Source of the DNA: CBDEVH01 sp965243565
GTDB lineage: Bacteria; Pseudomonadota; Gammaproteobacteria; Tethybacterales; Persebacteraceae
Direction: 5' to 3'
Assembly (NCBI GenBank): GCA_965243565.1
Contig: OZ251571.1
Location: forward strand, 682,001 to 746,000
Length of the DNA stretch: 64,000 nucleotides
In this document: positions 27,038 through 35,649 of the stretch, in pieces
Layout of the letters: each line of letters starts with the position of its first letter
Numbering within the stretch: position 1 is the first letter of the stretch
Notes under the pieces: generated by a model
The model's input: only the letters and a program-made list of their open reading frames with translations
What the model was told of the DNA's origin: nothing
Databases searched by the model: none
Position numbers and translations under genes: made by a program

Positions 27038-28348
27038 ATGAAAAAATATTCTTGGATTCCTAATAATTGTCGCCAGACCATCGATTCTTTAAGTCAGCAG
27101 TACGCAAAAATGACTACAACGCAAATGGATAACACACTCCATGACTTGATTGCTGAAAATAAAGATATTCACGAAAACCAATGCATTAATCTAAATCCTG
27201 CTACTAATATAATGAACCCAAAGGCAGAAGCATTGTTGGCTGCTGGTTTGGGCTCACGCCCATCGTTGGGCTATCCCGGTGATAAATACGAAATGGGTTT
27301 AGAGGCAATTGAAAAAATTGAGGTATTAACTGCCCAATTAGCGTGTGAGGTTTTTAATGCACGTTATGCCGAAATTCGTTTGGGGTCGGGGACACTGGCT
27401 AATTTGTATGCGTTTATGGCAACCACAAAGCCAGGTGATTCTATTATTGTGCCATCACCGGACATTGGCGGGCATGTAACGCACCATGCCCAAGGTGCTG
27501 CGGGGTTGTATGGGTTAAAAGTCCATTACGCTCCGATTGATAAAAATGGTTATTCTATTGATTGTAATGCGTTAGAGCAACAAGTAAAAAAAATTCGTCC
27601 TGCCTTGTTAACAGTAGGTGGTAGTTTAAATTTACTACCACATCCAGTGCAGCAAATGCGTAAAATAGCCGATGATAATAATTGCTATTTGCATTTTGAT
27701 GCGGCACATATGTGTGGGCTTATTGCCGGTAAGGTATGGCAGCAACCACTGGCTGAAGGGGCGCATTTAATGTCATTTAGTACGTATAAAAGTTTGGGCG
27801 GTCCACCATCTGGTTTGCTGCTAACCAATGATGACGAATTGGCGCAACGAATCGACCATATTGCTTTTCCTGGTTTAACGGCTAATTTTGATGTCGCAAA
27901 GTCGGCTGCGTTGGCTATGTGTCTTTTGGATTGGAAGGAATTTGGGAAAGACTATGCAGAAATGATGCTCTATAACGCCCGTGCATTGGCGTCTGAATTA
28001 ATACGTTTTAAGATGCCTGTTTTTTTTGCTGATCAGGGCGTAACAACGTCGCATCAATTTGCCCTCGAAGCCGCACCGTATGGTGGTGGTCAGCAAGCCG
28101 CAAAACTATTACGCTGTGCCAATATCCTTAGTTGTGGTATTGGTTTACCGCTGCCAGCGGTTGATAACGACATGAATGGCTTGCGTTTTGGTACTCCTGA
28201 AATTACCCGTTTGGGCATGGAGCCCGATGATATGATAACAGTGGCATCCTTTGTTCAACGTGCTTTAAATGGCGAAAATCCTGACGCTGTTGGGCAAGAT
28301 GTTTCGGCGTTTCGGCAAAAATTTTGTCGGTTGTCGTATATAAGATAA
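27038..28348 (+). CDS. Divergent serine hydroxymethyltransferase-like PLP enzyme
   Basis: A 436-residue fold-type I PLP protein related to SHMT. Shared features are LGYPGDKYEMGLEAIEKIE (compare EGYPGKRYYGG in GlyA), GSGTLANLYAF, GGHVTHH, HFDAAHMCGLIAG and the lysine motif STYKSLGGPPSG, with the presumed PLP lysine near 251. It departs from GlyA at key sites: the canonical TTHKTLRGPRGG has lost its His and both Arg. Ordinary glycine/serine interconversion with tetrahydrofolate is therefore doubtful, and an aldolase or alternative hydroxymethyltransferase is possible. It stands between divergent xthA and purL, about 40 bases before the latter, and a normal glyA is presumably elsewhere. Confidence 0.72.
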   Translation: MKKYSWIPNNCRQTIDSLSQQYAKMTTTQMDNTLHDLIAENKDIHENQCINLNPATNIMNPKAEALLAAGLGSRPSLGYPGDKYEMGLEAIEKIEVLTAQLACEVFNARYAEIRLGSGTLANLYAFMATTKPGDSIIVPSPDIGGHVTHHAQGAAGLYGLKVHYAPIDKNGYSIDCNALEQQVKKIRPALLTVGGSLNLLPHPVQQMRKIADDNNCYLHFDAAHMCGLIAGKVWQQPLAEGAHLMSFSTYKSLGGPPSGLLLTNDDELAQRIDHIAFPGLTANFDVAKSAALAMCLLDWKEFGKDYAEMMLYNARALASELIRFKMPVFFADQGVTTSHQFALEAAPYGGGQQAAKLLRCANILSCGIGLPLPAVDNDMNGLRFGTPEITRLGMEPDDMITVASFVQRALNGENPDAVGQDVSAFRQKFCRLSYIR

Positions 28349-28391
28349 TAGTTATACTAGTTATATTAATAATAGAAGTGATGACAAAATA

Positions 28392-31300
28392 ATGTTACAG
28401 GCGTTTTTGGGTTCGGCGGTAACAGTTGGTCCTCGTACAAGTAATGCGTATGAAGTTTATTTTGTGCAGTGGCAATCTGCCCCATCACCACAAGAAACAG
28501 AACTGCTATTGCGTGTAGTGGGTGGTGTAGAGACGTTTGCAAGTACCACTGGTTTTTTACTGTTGCCACGTACGGGTACTATTTCGCCTTGGTCATCCAA
28601 AGCCACCGATATAACCAAGCGTTGTGGACTGCATAATTTGCAGCGTGTTGAATGCGGTCATTGGTTTAATAGCGATGATGAAGCGTATGTACTATCGCTT
28701 TATGACAGAATGACACAGACCTATTTAAAAGATGAACAAATAGTGCAGTGGTCAGATTTATTTGTGGCTTCGCAACAACCGACAGAACAATCAGAGCAAA
28801 TTGATTTTTCCCAAGATGGCTTTGCAGTGCTATCGCAACTAAACGATGAACAAGGGTTTGCACTGTCCGATGATGAAATACATCATTTGCTTAATTTTTA
28901 TAGCAACGAGCAACGCATGGCACAGATGGCGGAACTAATGATGTTTGCACAGGCAAATTCTGAACATTGTCGTCATAAAATATTTACTGCACCATGGCAG
29001 GGTGGGGCAAGTGATAGCGATAACGCATCGCTGATGTCAATGATTAAAAAAACCCACGCCCATACGCCACAAGCCACTGTATTGGCTTATACCGATAATT
29101 CGGCAATGATAGAATCAGCGGCAACACAAACGTTTGACATTAATGCAAGCGGGTTTTATGAAAATCAATTCGTTCAAATGCACACTGTCATGAAGGCAGA
29201 AACGCACAACCACCCCACTGCCATCGAGCCTTTTGCAGGGGCTGCTACTGGCAATGGTGGTGAGATTCGAGACGAAGCCGCTGCTGGTCGTGGTGCTACC
29301 ACTCGTGCTGGGTTTGCGGGGTTTATGGTATCTGATTTAGGGTTATTGTCCGCCCCAACGCAAGCAATAGATGCACCACCTGAACATGTGGCAACGCCGT
29401 TGGATATTATGATTAAAGCACCTTTGGGCGCATCATTGTATAACAATGAATTTGGTCGTCCCACTCTCAGCGGTTTTTTTCGGAGCTATCAACAAGCAAC
29501 TGCTGGTCGTTTGTATGGCTACCACAAACCTGTTATGTTGGCAGGTGGTATTGGGCAAATCCGTGCAAATAATGTGGGTAAAAAACCATTGCCAGTTGGT
29601 GCAAAAATAATACAACTAGGCGGTATTGGTTTTCGTATTGGAATCGGTGGTGGTGCTGCGTCCAGCCGTGTAGATGGAGGTGATGTTCGTCTTGACTTTA
29701 ATTCAGTGCAGCGAGACAATGCCGAAATGCAACGCCGAGCACAGTGTGTTGTTGACCATTGTAGTCGGCACCAAAATAATCCGATATTGTCCTTGCACGA
29801 TGTTGGTGCTGGTGGGCTTGCCAATGCAATAATCGAATTGGTAAACGATGCTAATCGTGGTGCTCACATTGACTTACAAGCAATCCCAGTGGCAGAAAAA
29901 AATATGACCGCTGCCGAAATCTGGTGCAATGAATCGCAAGAACGTTATATTTTGAGTCTATTGGACACGTCTATTGCCGATTTTAAGAAATGGTGCGAGC
30001 GCGAAAGTTGCCCATTTGCGGTATTGGGTAGCGTAACACAAGAGCAGCATATAGTGGTAGAGGACAATGGCAACAAGGTAGTCGATATGCCACTGAAAGT
30101 ATTGTTTGATACTACGCCAGTGCCGGCATTACAGTGGTTGGATAGTCCACAGCCGCCACAACCGCCAGTGCCACCACTATTTACTTATGATGATTTGAGC
30201 CATGCCGTGCGTGATTTACTGCAACATCCAACCATTGCCAATAAGCGGTTTTTAATTAATATTGGTGATAGAAGCGTCGGCGGTCTGACAGCACGTGACC
30301 AAATGATAGGGGCGTGGCAAATCGCCGTGGCAGATTGTGGCATTGTCCATCATGATTTTTCTGGCTATGGTGGTAACGCCTTGGCACTTGGCGAATGCCC
30401 TGTTATAGCAACGCAATCAGTCGAAACCAGTGTGCGAATGGCAGTAACCGAAGCCTTGCTAAACCTTGCCAGTGCAGATTGTAGCGTTCAGCCGATTAAA
30501 CTATCGATGAATTGGATGGCAAATTGTGCGGATGAAACTCGTCATAATGAATTACGCCGTGCTGTACAAGCAGCGACTGATTTTTGTATGCAAATGAATG
30601 CCAGTATTATTGTCGGTAAAGATTCATTATCGATGAAGATGAAAGGGCGCGCCACTGACAACATCATTGAATCTCCAGTAACAGCAGTCGTTACTGCTGT
30701 TGGATCAATGTACGATGTTTGTCGTCATTGGACGCCCCAGCTCAGTGGCAGCGACAGTACTTATTTACTACGTTTGGCATTGAGCAAACACCAACGCGTG
30801 GCTTGCTCGATGGCAAGCACCATCGGTATATTTTCAGCGAGCACAGCAGTGCCCGATGTTGAGTCTCAATCGTTAAAAAATCTACTACAACTACTGGGCG
30901 AATGCCGAGAGCAAAATTACGTGCTTGCTTATCACGATGTTTCGGATGGCGGTGCGTTGGTCACTTTGTTTGAAATGGCGTTGAGTGCGCGTTGTGGTTT
31001 GGATATTTTTGTCGATGCTTTGGCATTTGAATCTGCCGAAACCGATAACGATCATGGTGATAATTGGTTGCTAAAAGCCGCACAAATATTATTTTGTGAA
31101 GAGCCTAGCTGTATTGTTGAAGTGGACCAATCCAACGTGGCAGATTTAATGCAACGCTGTATAGACTATGGCATATCTGCACAAACCATTGCCCGTCCAC
31201 AAAACAAAGACCTATCATTGCGGGTGTATGGCGGTGGTAAAACACTATTATGCGAATCACTTAACACGTTATGGCAAGCGTGGGACAATACCAGTTATGA

Positions 31301-32210
31301 GATTTGTAAGCGGCGAGACAATCCCGATTGTGCCGAACAGGAACATCAACGAGATTTTTCTAACGACACCGGTTTGTTTGCAACAATACCAAAGCAGTTA
31401 ATGGATTTTCCTGCCATTAACACATGTCGTCCCAAAGTGGCTATTTTTCGAGAACAAGGCATCAACGGTAATCGAGAAATGGCAGCCGCCTTTACCCAAG
31501 CGGGGTTTGATGCAGTTGACATCACCACGACCGACTTGCTACATGGGCATAAACAATTAGACGATTCATATCAAGGCATTGCCTTGTGTGGTGGTTTTTC
31601 GTTTGGTGATGTACTAGGAAGCGGGCGAGGGTGGGCGTTATCAATTTTACACCATCAACATTTGTCCAAAATGTTTGCCTCATTTTTTGCCAATCCCAAC
31701 ACTTTTGCATTGGGTGTATGTAATGGCTGTCAGACATTATCGCATTTACAATCCTTAATGCCGCAATCTGATAACTGGCACTTTCCCAATTTTAAACACA
31801 ATGTATCCAGACGTTTTGAAGCACGATTATCCATGGTGGAAATTGCCAAAAGCGATTCACCGTGGTTGCAAGGTATGGCAGGCTTGCAATACCCTATCGT
31901 GGTATCGCATGGCGAAGGGCAAGCCGTGTTTTGCGATACCACTACTACACACAGCAAAAACGAAGCGGCAACCGTGTTGCATTATATCGACAACAAAGGC
32001 AATGCCACTGAAGCATATCCGTATAACCCCAATGGCTCAGTGCGTGGGCAAAACGGTTTTTGTTCACCCGATGGCCGCATTTTATTAATGATGCCTCACC
32101 CAGAAAGGGTATTTCGTGCATCACAATTATCGTGGAATCCGCAGGCTATCAATAGGCAATATTCGCCATGGATGCGATTGTTTATTAATAGTCGTCAATT
32201 TATTACCTAG
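28392..32210 (+). CDS. purL: Phosphoribosylformylglycinamidine synthase (large single-chain form)
   Basis: A 1272-residue enzyme of the fourth step of purine synthesis, combining FGAM synthase and glutaminase. The N-terminal domain is followed by AEHCRHK-like NSEHCRHKIF, the AIR-synthase-type segment VMKAETHNHPTAIEPF, and the repeat GKDSLSMKMK. The C-terminal glutaminase domain has REQGINGNREMAAAF, GVCNGCQ with the catalytic Cys, and MPHPER. The length is that of the gamma/betaproteobacterial long form. An alternative in-frame GTG lies upstream, but the ATG at 28392 gives the normal N-terminus; a weak GAAG lies 12 bases before it. Confidence 0.97.
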   Translation: MLQAFLGSAVTVGPRTSNAYEVYFVQWQSAPSPQETELLLRVVGGVETFASTTGFLLLPRTGTISPWSSKATDITKRCGLHNLQRVECGHWFNSDDEAYVLSLYDRMTQTYLKDEQIVQWSDLFVASQQPTEQSEQIDFSQDGFAVLSQLNDEQGFALSDDEIHHLLNFYSNEQRMAQMAELMMFAQANSEHCRHKIFTAPWQGGASDSDNASLMSMIKKTHAHTPQATVLAYTDNSAMIESAATQTFDINASGFYENQFVQMHTVMKAETHNHPTAIEPFAGAATGNGGEIRDEAAAGRGATTRAGFAGFMVSDLGLLSAPTQAIDAPPEHVATPLDIMIKAPLGASLYNNEFGRPTLSGFFRSYQQATAGRLYGYHKPVMLAGGIGQIRANNVGKKPLPVGAKIIQLGGIGFRIGIGGGAASSRVDGGDVRLDFNSVQRDNAEMQRRAQCVVDHCSRHQNNPILSLHDVGAGGLANAIIELVNDANRGAHIDLQAIPVAEKNMTAAEIWCNESQERYILSLLDTSIADFKKWCERESCPFAVLGSVTQEQHIVVEDNGNKVVDMPLKVLFDTTPVPALQWLDSPQPPQPPVPPLFTYDDLSHAVRDLLQHPTIANKRFLINIGDRSVGGLTARDQMIGAWQIAVADCGIVHHDFSGYGGNALALGECPVIATQSVETSVRMAVTEALLNLASADCSVQPIKLSMNWMANCADETRHNELRRAVQAATDFCMQMNASIIVGKDSLSMKMKGRATDNIIESPVTAVVTAVGSMYDVCRHWTPQLSGSDSTYLLRLALSKHQRVACSMASTIGIFSASTAVPDVESQSLKNLLQLLGECREQNYVLAYHDVSDGGALVTLFEMALSARCGLDIFVDALAFESAETDNDHGDNWLLKAAQILFCEEPSCIVEVDQSNVADLMQRCIDYGISAQTIARPQNKDLSLRVYGGGKTLLCESLNTLWQAWDNTSYEICKRRDNPDCAEQEHQRDFSNDTGLFATIPKQLMDFPAINTCRPKVAIFREQGINGNREMAAAFTQAGFDAVDITTTDLLHGHKQLDDSYQGIALCGGFSFGDVLGSGRGWALSILHHQHLSKMFASFFANPNTFALGVCNGCQTLSHLQSLMPQSDNWHFPNFKHNVSRRFEARLSMVEIAKSDSPWLQGMAGLQYPIVVSHGEGQAVFCDTTTTHSKNEAATVLHYIDNKGNATEAYPYNPNGSVRGQNGFCSPDGRILLMMPHPERVFRASQLSWNPQAINRQYSPWMRLFINSRQFIT

Positions 32211-32230
32211 TTAAATTATTGATTTTTAGT

Positions 32231-32236
32231 TATAAT
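32231..32236 (+). promoter_or_regulatory. -10 hexamer of aguB, leaderless type
   Basis: A perfect TATAAT ends 7 bases before the aguB ATG at 32244, only 20 bases after the purL stop, so the agmatine genes could have their own promoter without a 5' leader. Confidence 0.5.
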
Positions 32237-32243
32237 ATTTACT

Positions 32244-33122
32244 ATGATTAACAAACAAATAAACGTCGCATCGGTGCAACTTTCCTTGTTGCCATCGCGA
32301 CAAGACAACCTAGACAAAGCCGAAAAAATGATATGTCGTGCTTGTGATGAAGGTGCTAATATTGTATTATTACCCGAACTTTTTGAACGCCAATACTTTT
32401 GTAAAACACAAATACCAGAGCATCTGCAATTGGCTGAAACACTTGCCGATAGCGTTGCAGTCAAACGCTTACAAGCCGTTGCCAAGCGATGCAATGTGGT
32501 CTTGCCAGTTAGTTTTTACGAGCGTGATGGCTTGGCGTTGTTTAATTCCATTGCCATTATCGATGCAGACGGCAGTGTCTTAGGAGTGTATAGAAAATCA
32601 CATCTTCCCGATGGTCCGGGCTATCAAGAAAAGTTTTATTTTTCGCCCGGCAACACAGGGTTTCGTGTGTGGCAAACCAAATTCGCAACAATAGGCGTGG
32701 GCATTTGCTGGGACCAGTGGTTTCCTGAAGCAGCCCGTTCGATGGCGTTAATGGGAGCAGAAATTCTATTTTATCCCTCTGCCATTGGCACCGAACCGCA
32801 TATGCCAGAATACGATTCATCCGCCCATTGGCAAACCGCAATGTGTGGACATGCCGCTTGTAATTTAATGCCGGTGGTGGCTGCCAATCGAGTGGGAGAC
32901 GAGCAACAGCAAGATGCTTTGGGCAATAACGTTACCCAATCATTTTATGGTGAGTCATTTATTTGCGATAATACAGGGCAGATATTAACCAATGCTGGTA
33001 ATAACGATGATACCGTTTTGGTGCAATCATTCGACCTAAACAAATTAGCAAAGCAACGCACAGAATGGGGGTTATTTCGTGATCGTCGCCCATCACTCTA
33101 CAACCGCATAAACGCCCTTTAA
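32244..33122 (+). CDS. aguB: N-carbamoylputrescine amidase
   Basis: A 292-residue nitrilase-superfamily enzyme that hydrolyses N-carbamoylputrescine to putrescine, CO2 and ammonia. The catalytic triad is visible as Glu in LLPELFE, Lys in YRKSHLPDGPGY and Cys in GVGICWDQWFPE. FSPGNTGF and the C-terminal WGLFRDRRP are typical of AguB. The assignment is strengthened by the downstream putrescine aminotransferase and the nearby agmatine deiminase. Confidence 0.95.
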   Translation: MINKQINVASVQLSLLPSRQDNLDKAEKMICRACDEGANIVLLPELFERQYFCKTQIPEHLQLAETLADSVAVKRLQAVAKRCNVVLPVSFYERDGLALFNSIAIIDADGSVLGVYRKSHLPDGPGYQEKFYFSPGNTGFRVWQTKFATIGVGICWDQWFPEAARSMALMGAEILFYPSAIGTEPHMPEYDSSAHWQTAMCGHAACNLMPVVAANRVGDEQQQDALGNNVTQSFYGESFICDNTGQILTNAGNNDDTVLVQSFDLNKLAKQRTEWGLFRDRRPSLYNRINAL

Positions 33123-33147
33123 TTCACTATTCCAAAGGTTTTATTCC

Positions 33148-34464
33148 ATGATAACAAAAACAAAACACTATCAAAAACTAGATTCAGCGCACTATCTACA
33201 CCCTTTTACCAACACCAAAGAGCTAGCCGACAATGCACTTATTATCGAAAAAGCCGACAATGTTTATTTATGGGATACCGATGGCAATCAAATATTAGAT
33301 GGCATGTCAGGTTTGTGGTGCGTGAATATTGGTTATGGTCGACACGAACTAGCCAATGCTGCCTTTGCGCAAATGCAGGAGCTACCCTATTACAATAGTT
33401 TTTTTAAAAGTGCGACTCCCAAATCTATTGAATTGGCAGCGGCATTAACCGAAATCGCTCCAGATGGTTTTAACCATGTCTTTTTTACGGGGTCGGGGTC
33501 GGAATCCAACGATACAATTATTCGTATGATTCGCCACTATTGGAGTGTACAAGGTTACCCTGACCGCAATGTCATTATCTCGCGGCATAATTCATATCAC
33601 GGTAGCACGGTGGCATCTGCTTCATTGGGTGGCATGGCTGCAATGCATGCACAAGGTGGCTTGCCTATCCCCAATATTGAGCATATACGCCAGCCGTATT
33701 ATTTTGGTGAAGGGCAAGGGCATACCGAAGAAGAATTTGGATTACTTTGTGCCAAAGCGTTGGCAGATAAAATTGAAGAAGTCGGTGCGCACCGTGTGGC
33801 TGCCTTTATTGGTGAGCCTGTACAGGGGGCAGGTGGTGTTATTATCCCTCCTAGTAATTACTGGCAAGCCATTCAAGCCATTTGTGATAAGCACAATATC
33901 CCAATCGTTGCCGACGAGGTAATCTGTGGTTTTGGGCGTTTGGGGACATGGTTTGGTAGCGATAAACTAAACATTCGTCCCAAGCTAATGCCCATTGCCA
34001 AAGGACTCACTTCGGGTTATTTACCGATGGGTGGCGTTTTGGTACATGATGACATTGCCGATGTATTAATCAATCAAGGCGAAGAATTTGTACATGGCTT
34101 TACTTATAGCGGACACCCCACTTGTGCAGCGGTGGCACTAGAAAACTTACGGATTCTCCGTGAAGAAAAAATAATCGAAAATGTGAATGATGTCATTGGA
34201 CCTTATTTTGCTGAGCAATGGCAAAAATTAGGGCAGCACGAAAAAGTGGCAGAATCACGTTGCATTGGCATGGTCGGTGCACTAGAATTAACATCAGGCT
34301 ACAGCGGTTCGACGTGCCGTGATTTATGTATTCAAAACCATTTGGTTATGCGTGCCATTGGCAATACGATGATTGCATCTCCCGCACTGGTAATGACAAA
34401 ATCACAAATTGATGAATTGGTGCAAAAAGCAACGTCTGCACTAGATGCATTGCCACATCAATAA
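33148..34464 (+). CDS. spuC: Class III aminotransferase, putrescine--pyruvate type (SpuC-like)
   Basis: A 438-residue PLP-dependent aminotransferase. It follows SpuC closely by pattern: LHPFTNTKEL near the start, YLWDTDGNQILDGMSGLWCVNIGYG, ELPYYNSFF, HVFFTGSGSESNDT, NSYHGSTVASASLGGM and IADEVICGFGRLG-like VADEVICGFGRLGTWFG, with the PLP lysine in MPIAKGLTSGY near 285. SpuC transfers an amino group from putrescine to pyruvate, giving 4-aminobutanal. It begins 25 bases after aguB with an AAAGG ribosome binding site. Activity on other omega-amines such as beta-alanine cannot be excluded. Confidence 0.85.
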   Translation: MITKTKHYQKLDSAHYLHPFTNTKELADNALIIEKADNVYLWDTDGNQILDGMSGLWCVNIGYGRHELANAAFAQMQELPYYNSFFKSATPKSIELAAALTEIAPDGFNHVFFTGSGSESNDTIIRMIRHYWSVQGYPDRNVIISRHNSYHGSTVASASLGGMAAMHAQGGLPIPNIEHIRQPYYFGEGQGHTEEEFGLLCAKALADKIEEVGAHRVAAFIGEPVQGAGGVIIPPSNYWQAIQAICDKHNIPIVADEVICGFGRLGTWFGSDKLNIRPKLMPIAKGLTSGYLPMGGVLVHDDIADVLINQGEEFVHGFTYSGHPTCAAVALENLRILREEKIIENVNDVIGPYFAEQWQKLGQHEKVAESRCIGMVGALELTSGYSGSTCRDLCIQNHLVMRAIGNTMIASPALVMTKSQIDELVQKATSALDALPHQ

Positions 34465-34472
34465 TTTATTGT

Positions 34473-34492
34473 CAGCCGTTTTATAACGGCTG
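34473..34492. terminator. Hairpin between convergent spuC and aguA
   Basis: CAGCCGTT and AACGGCTG form an 8-base-pair stem with a 4-base TTAT loop in the gap between two convergent genes. Neither side has a strong T-tract, so it is a candidate bidirectional terminator only. Confidence 0.45.
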
Positions 34493-34562
34493 ATGTTCAT
34501 TAGGTAATCGGGCAATAAAATTGTAGTTGCATCGTAAAACTTTTGATTCTCCCAACAGGCTT

Positions 34563-35555
34563 TTATAGCGGTTGTTGTTGGGTAATGCAATGCAAGCCAC
34601 CACCACCACGTACAATATCGATGGCGTTAACGGTTGCGATTTTTCGATTGGGAAAAGTCTCTTGCATAATAGCCAAAGCAGTGTTGTCGTGCTTAACGCC
34701 AAATTGTGGCATGACAATACCACCATTGGCAAAATAAAAATTGACATAAGAGGCAATGAGATTATTGCCTTTATTGTCAAAAAGGCAAGGGTCGGGTAGG
34801 GTGATTAAATTAAATGGCTTGCCGCTGTATTTAGCAGATTTTAAAATCGTATGGTTTTGCGTCAAGACAACATCATCGGGGTTTTCCATCAGCATAATGG
34901 TATCGGTATCGCTAAAACAGGCAACGTTATCAACATGGCCATCGGTTTCATCGTCTTTATCATCGCCTTCAATCCATACAAATTGGTGCATGCCTAAGTA
35001 TTCGGTTAGTAAGGTTTCTATATCGGATTGGTTTAATCGTGGGTTGCGGTTTTTGTGCAAGAGGCATTGCTTGGTGGTTAGTAAAACGCCATTGCCGTTG
35101 CTGTGAATGCTGCCGCCTTCTAAAACCAAAGGGGCTAAAAAACGAGGATAGGCAAGCGATTTTAAAATAATGCCAGCGATGGCATCGTCGTTATCCCACG
35201 GTGCATATTTACGCCCCCATGCATTAAAAATCCAATCGATTCCAGCGATTTCGCCATGACTATTTTTAACAAAAGTAGGACCAGAATCGCGCATCCACGC
35301 ATCATCGATTTCGGCAGGAAACAATTCAACTTGCGCACTTAATATTTTTTTTGCACCGTTAATATCGCGCGGATGAATAACCACTTTCACTGGTTCAAAG
35401 TCGTTTATGGCATGAATGGCATTGCTATAGGCAATGCGTGCTTCGTTTATAAAACCATAGTGTGCTGCATTGCGAGTGGGCCAAGCCACCCAACAAGCGG
35501 CGTGGTCTTCCCATTCGGCGGGCATAGAAAAACCGAGTTGTTTGGGTGTCATCAT
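34563..35555 (-). CDS. aguA: Agmatine deiminase
   Basis: A 330-residue guanidino-modifying enzyme that converts agmatine to N-carbamoylputrescine. Family motifs are MPAEWEDHAACWVAWP at the start, the active-site WMRDSGPTF, FNAWGRKY, EGGSIHSNG, ETDGHVDNVA and the catalytic cysteine in GGGLHCITQQQP near residue 323. It is convergent with spuC, so the complete route agmatine to putrescine to 4-aminobutanal lies in 3.3 kb. Two adjacent ATG codons (35555 and 35552) could start it. Confidence 0.95.
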   Translation of the reverse strand: MMTPKQLGFSMPAEWEDHAACWVAWPTRNAAHYGFINEARIAYSNAIHAINDFEPVKVVIHPRDINGAKKILSAQVELFPAEIDDAWMRDSGPTFVKNSHGEIAGIDWIFNAWGRKYAPWDNDDAIAGIILKSLAYPRFLAPLVLEGGSIHSNGNGVLLTTKQCLLHKNRNPRLNQSDIETLLTEYLGMHQFVWIEGDDKDDETDGHVDNVACFSDTDTIMLMENPDDVVLTQNHTILKSAKYSGKPFNLITLPDPCLFDNKGNNLIASYVNFYFANGGIVMPQFGVKHDNTALAIMQETFPNRKIATVNAIDIVRGGGGLHCITQQQPL

Positions 35556-35563
35556 GGCATGGC

Positions 35564-35569
35564 ATTATA
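35564..35569 (-). promoter_or_regulatory. -10 hexamer of aguA, leaderless type
   Basis: On the minus strand TATAAT is followed by 8 bases and the first ATG at 35555, or 11 bases to the second ATG. No Shine-Dalgarno sequence is present. Confidence 0.45.
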
Positions 35570-35649
35570 CCGACTTCACGGCGAAGATACTTTTGTCGTA
35601 ATTATGCTAGGCTCGATTTTAATAAATGATAAAATTAACATTTATTAAA

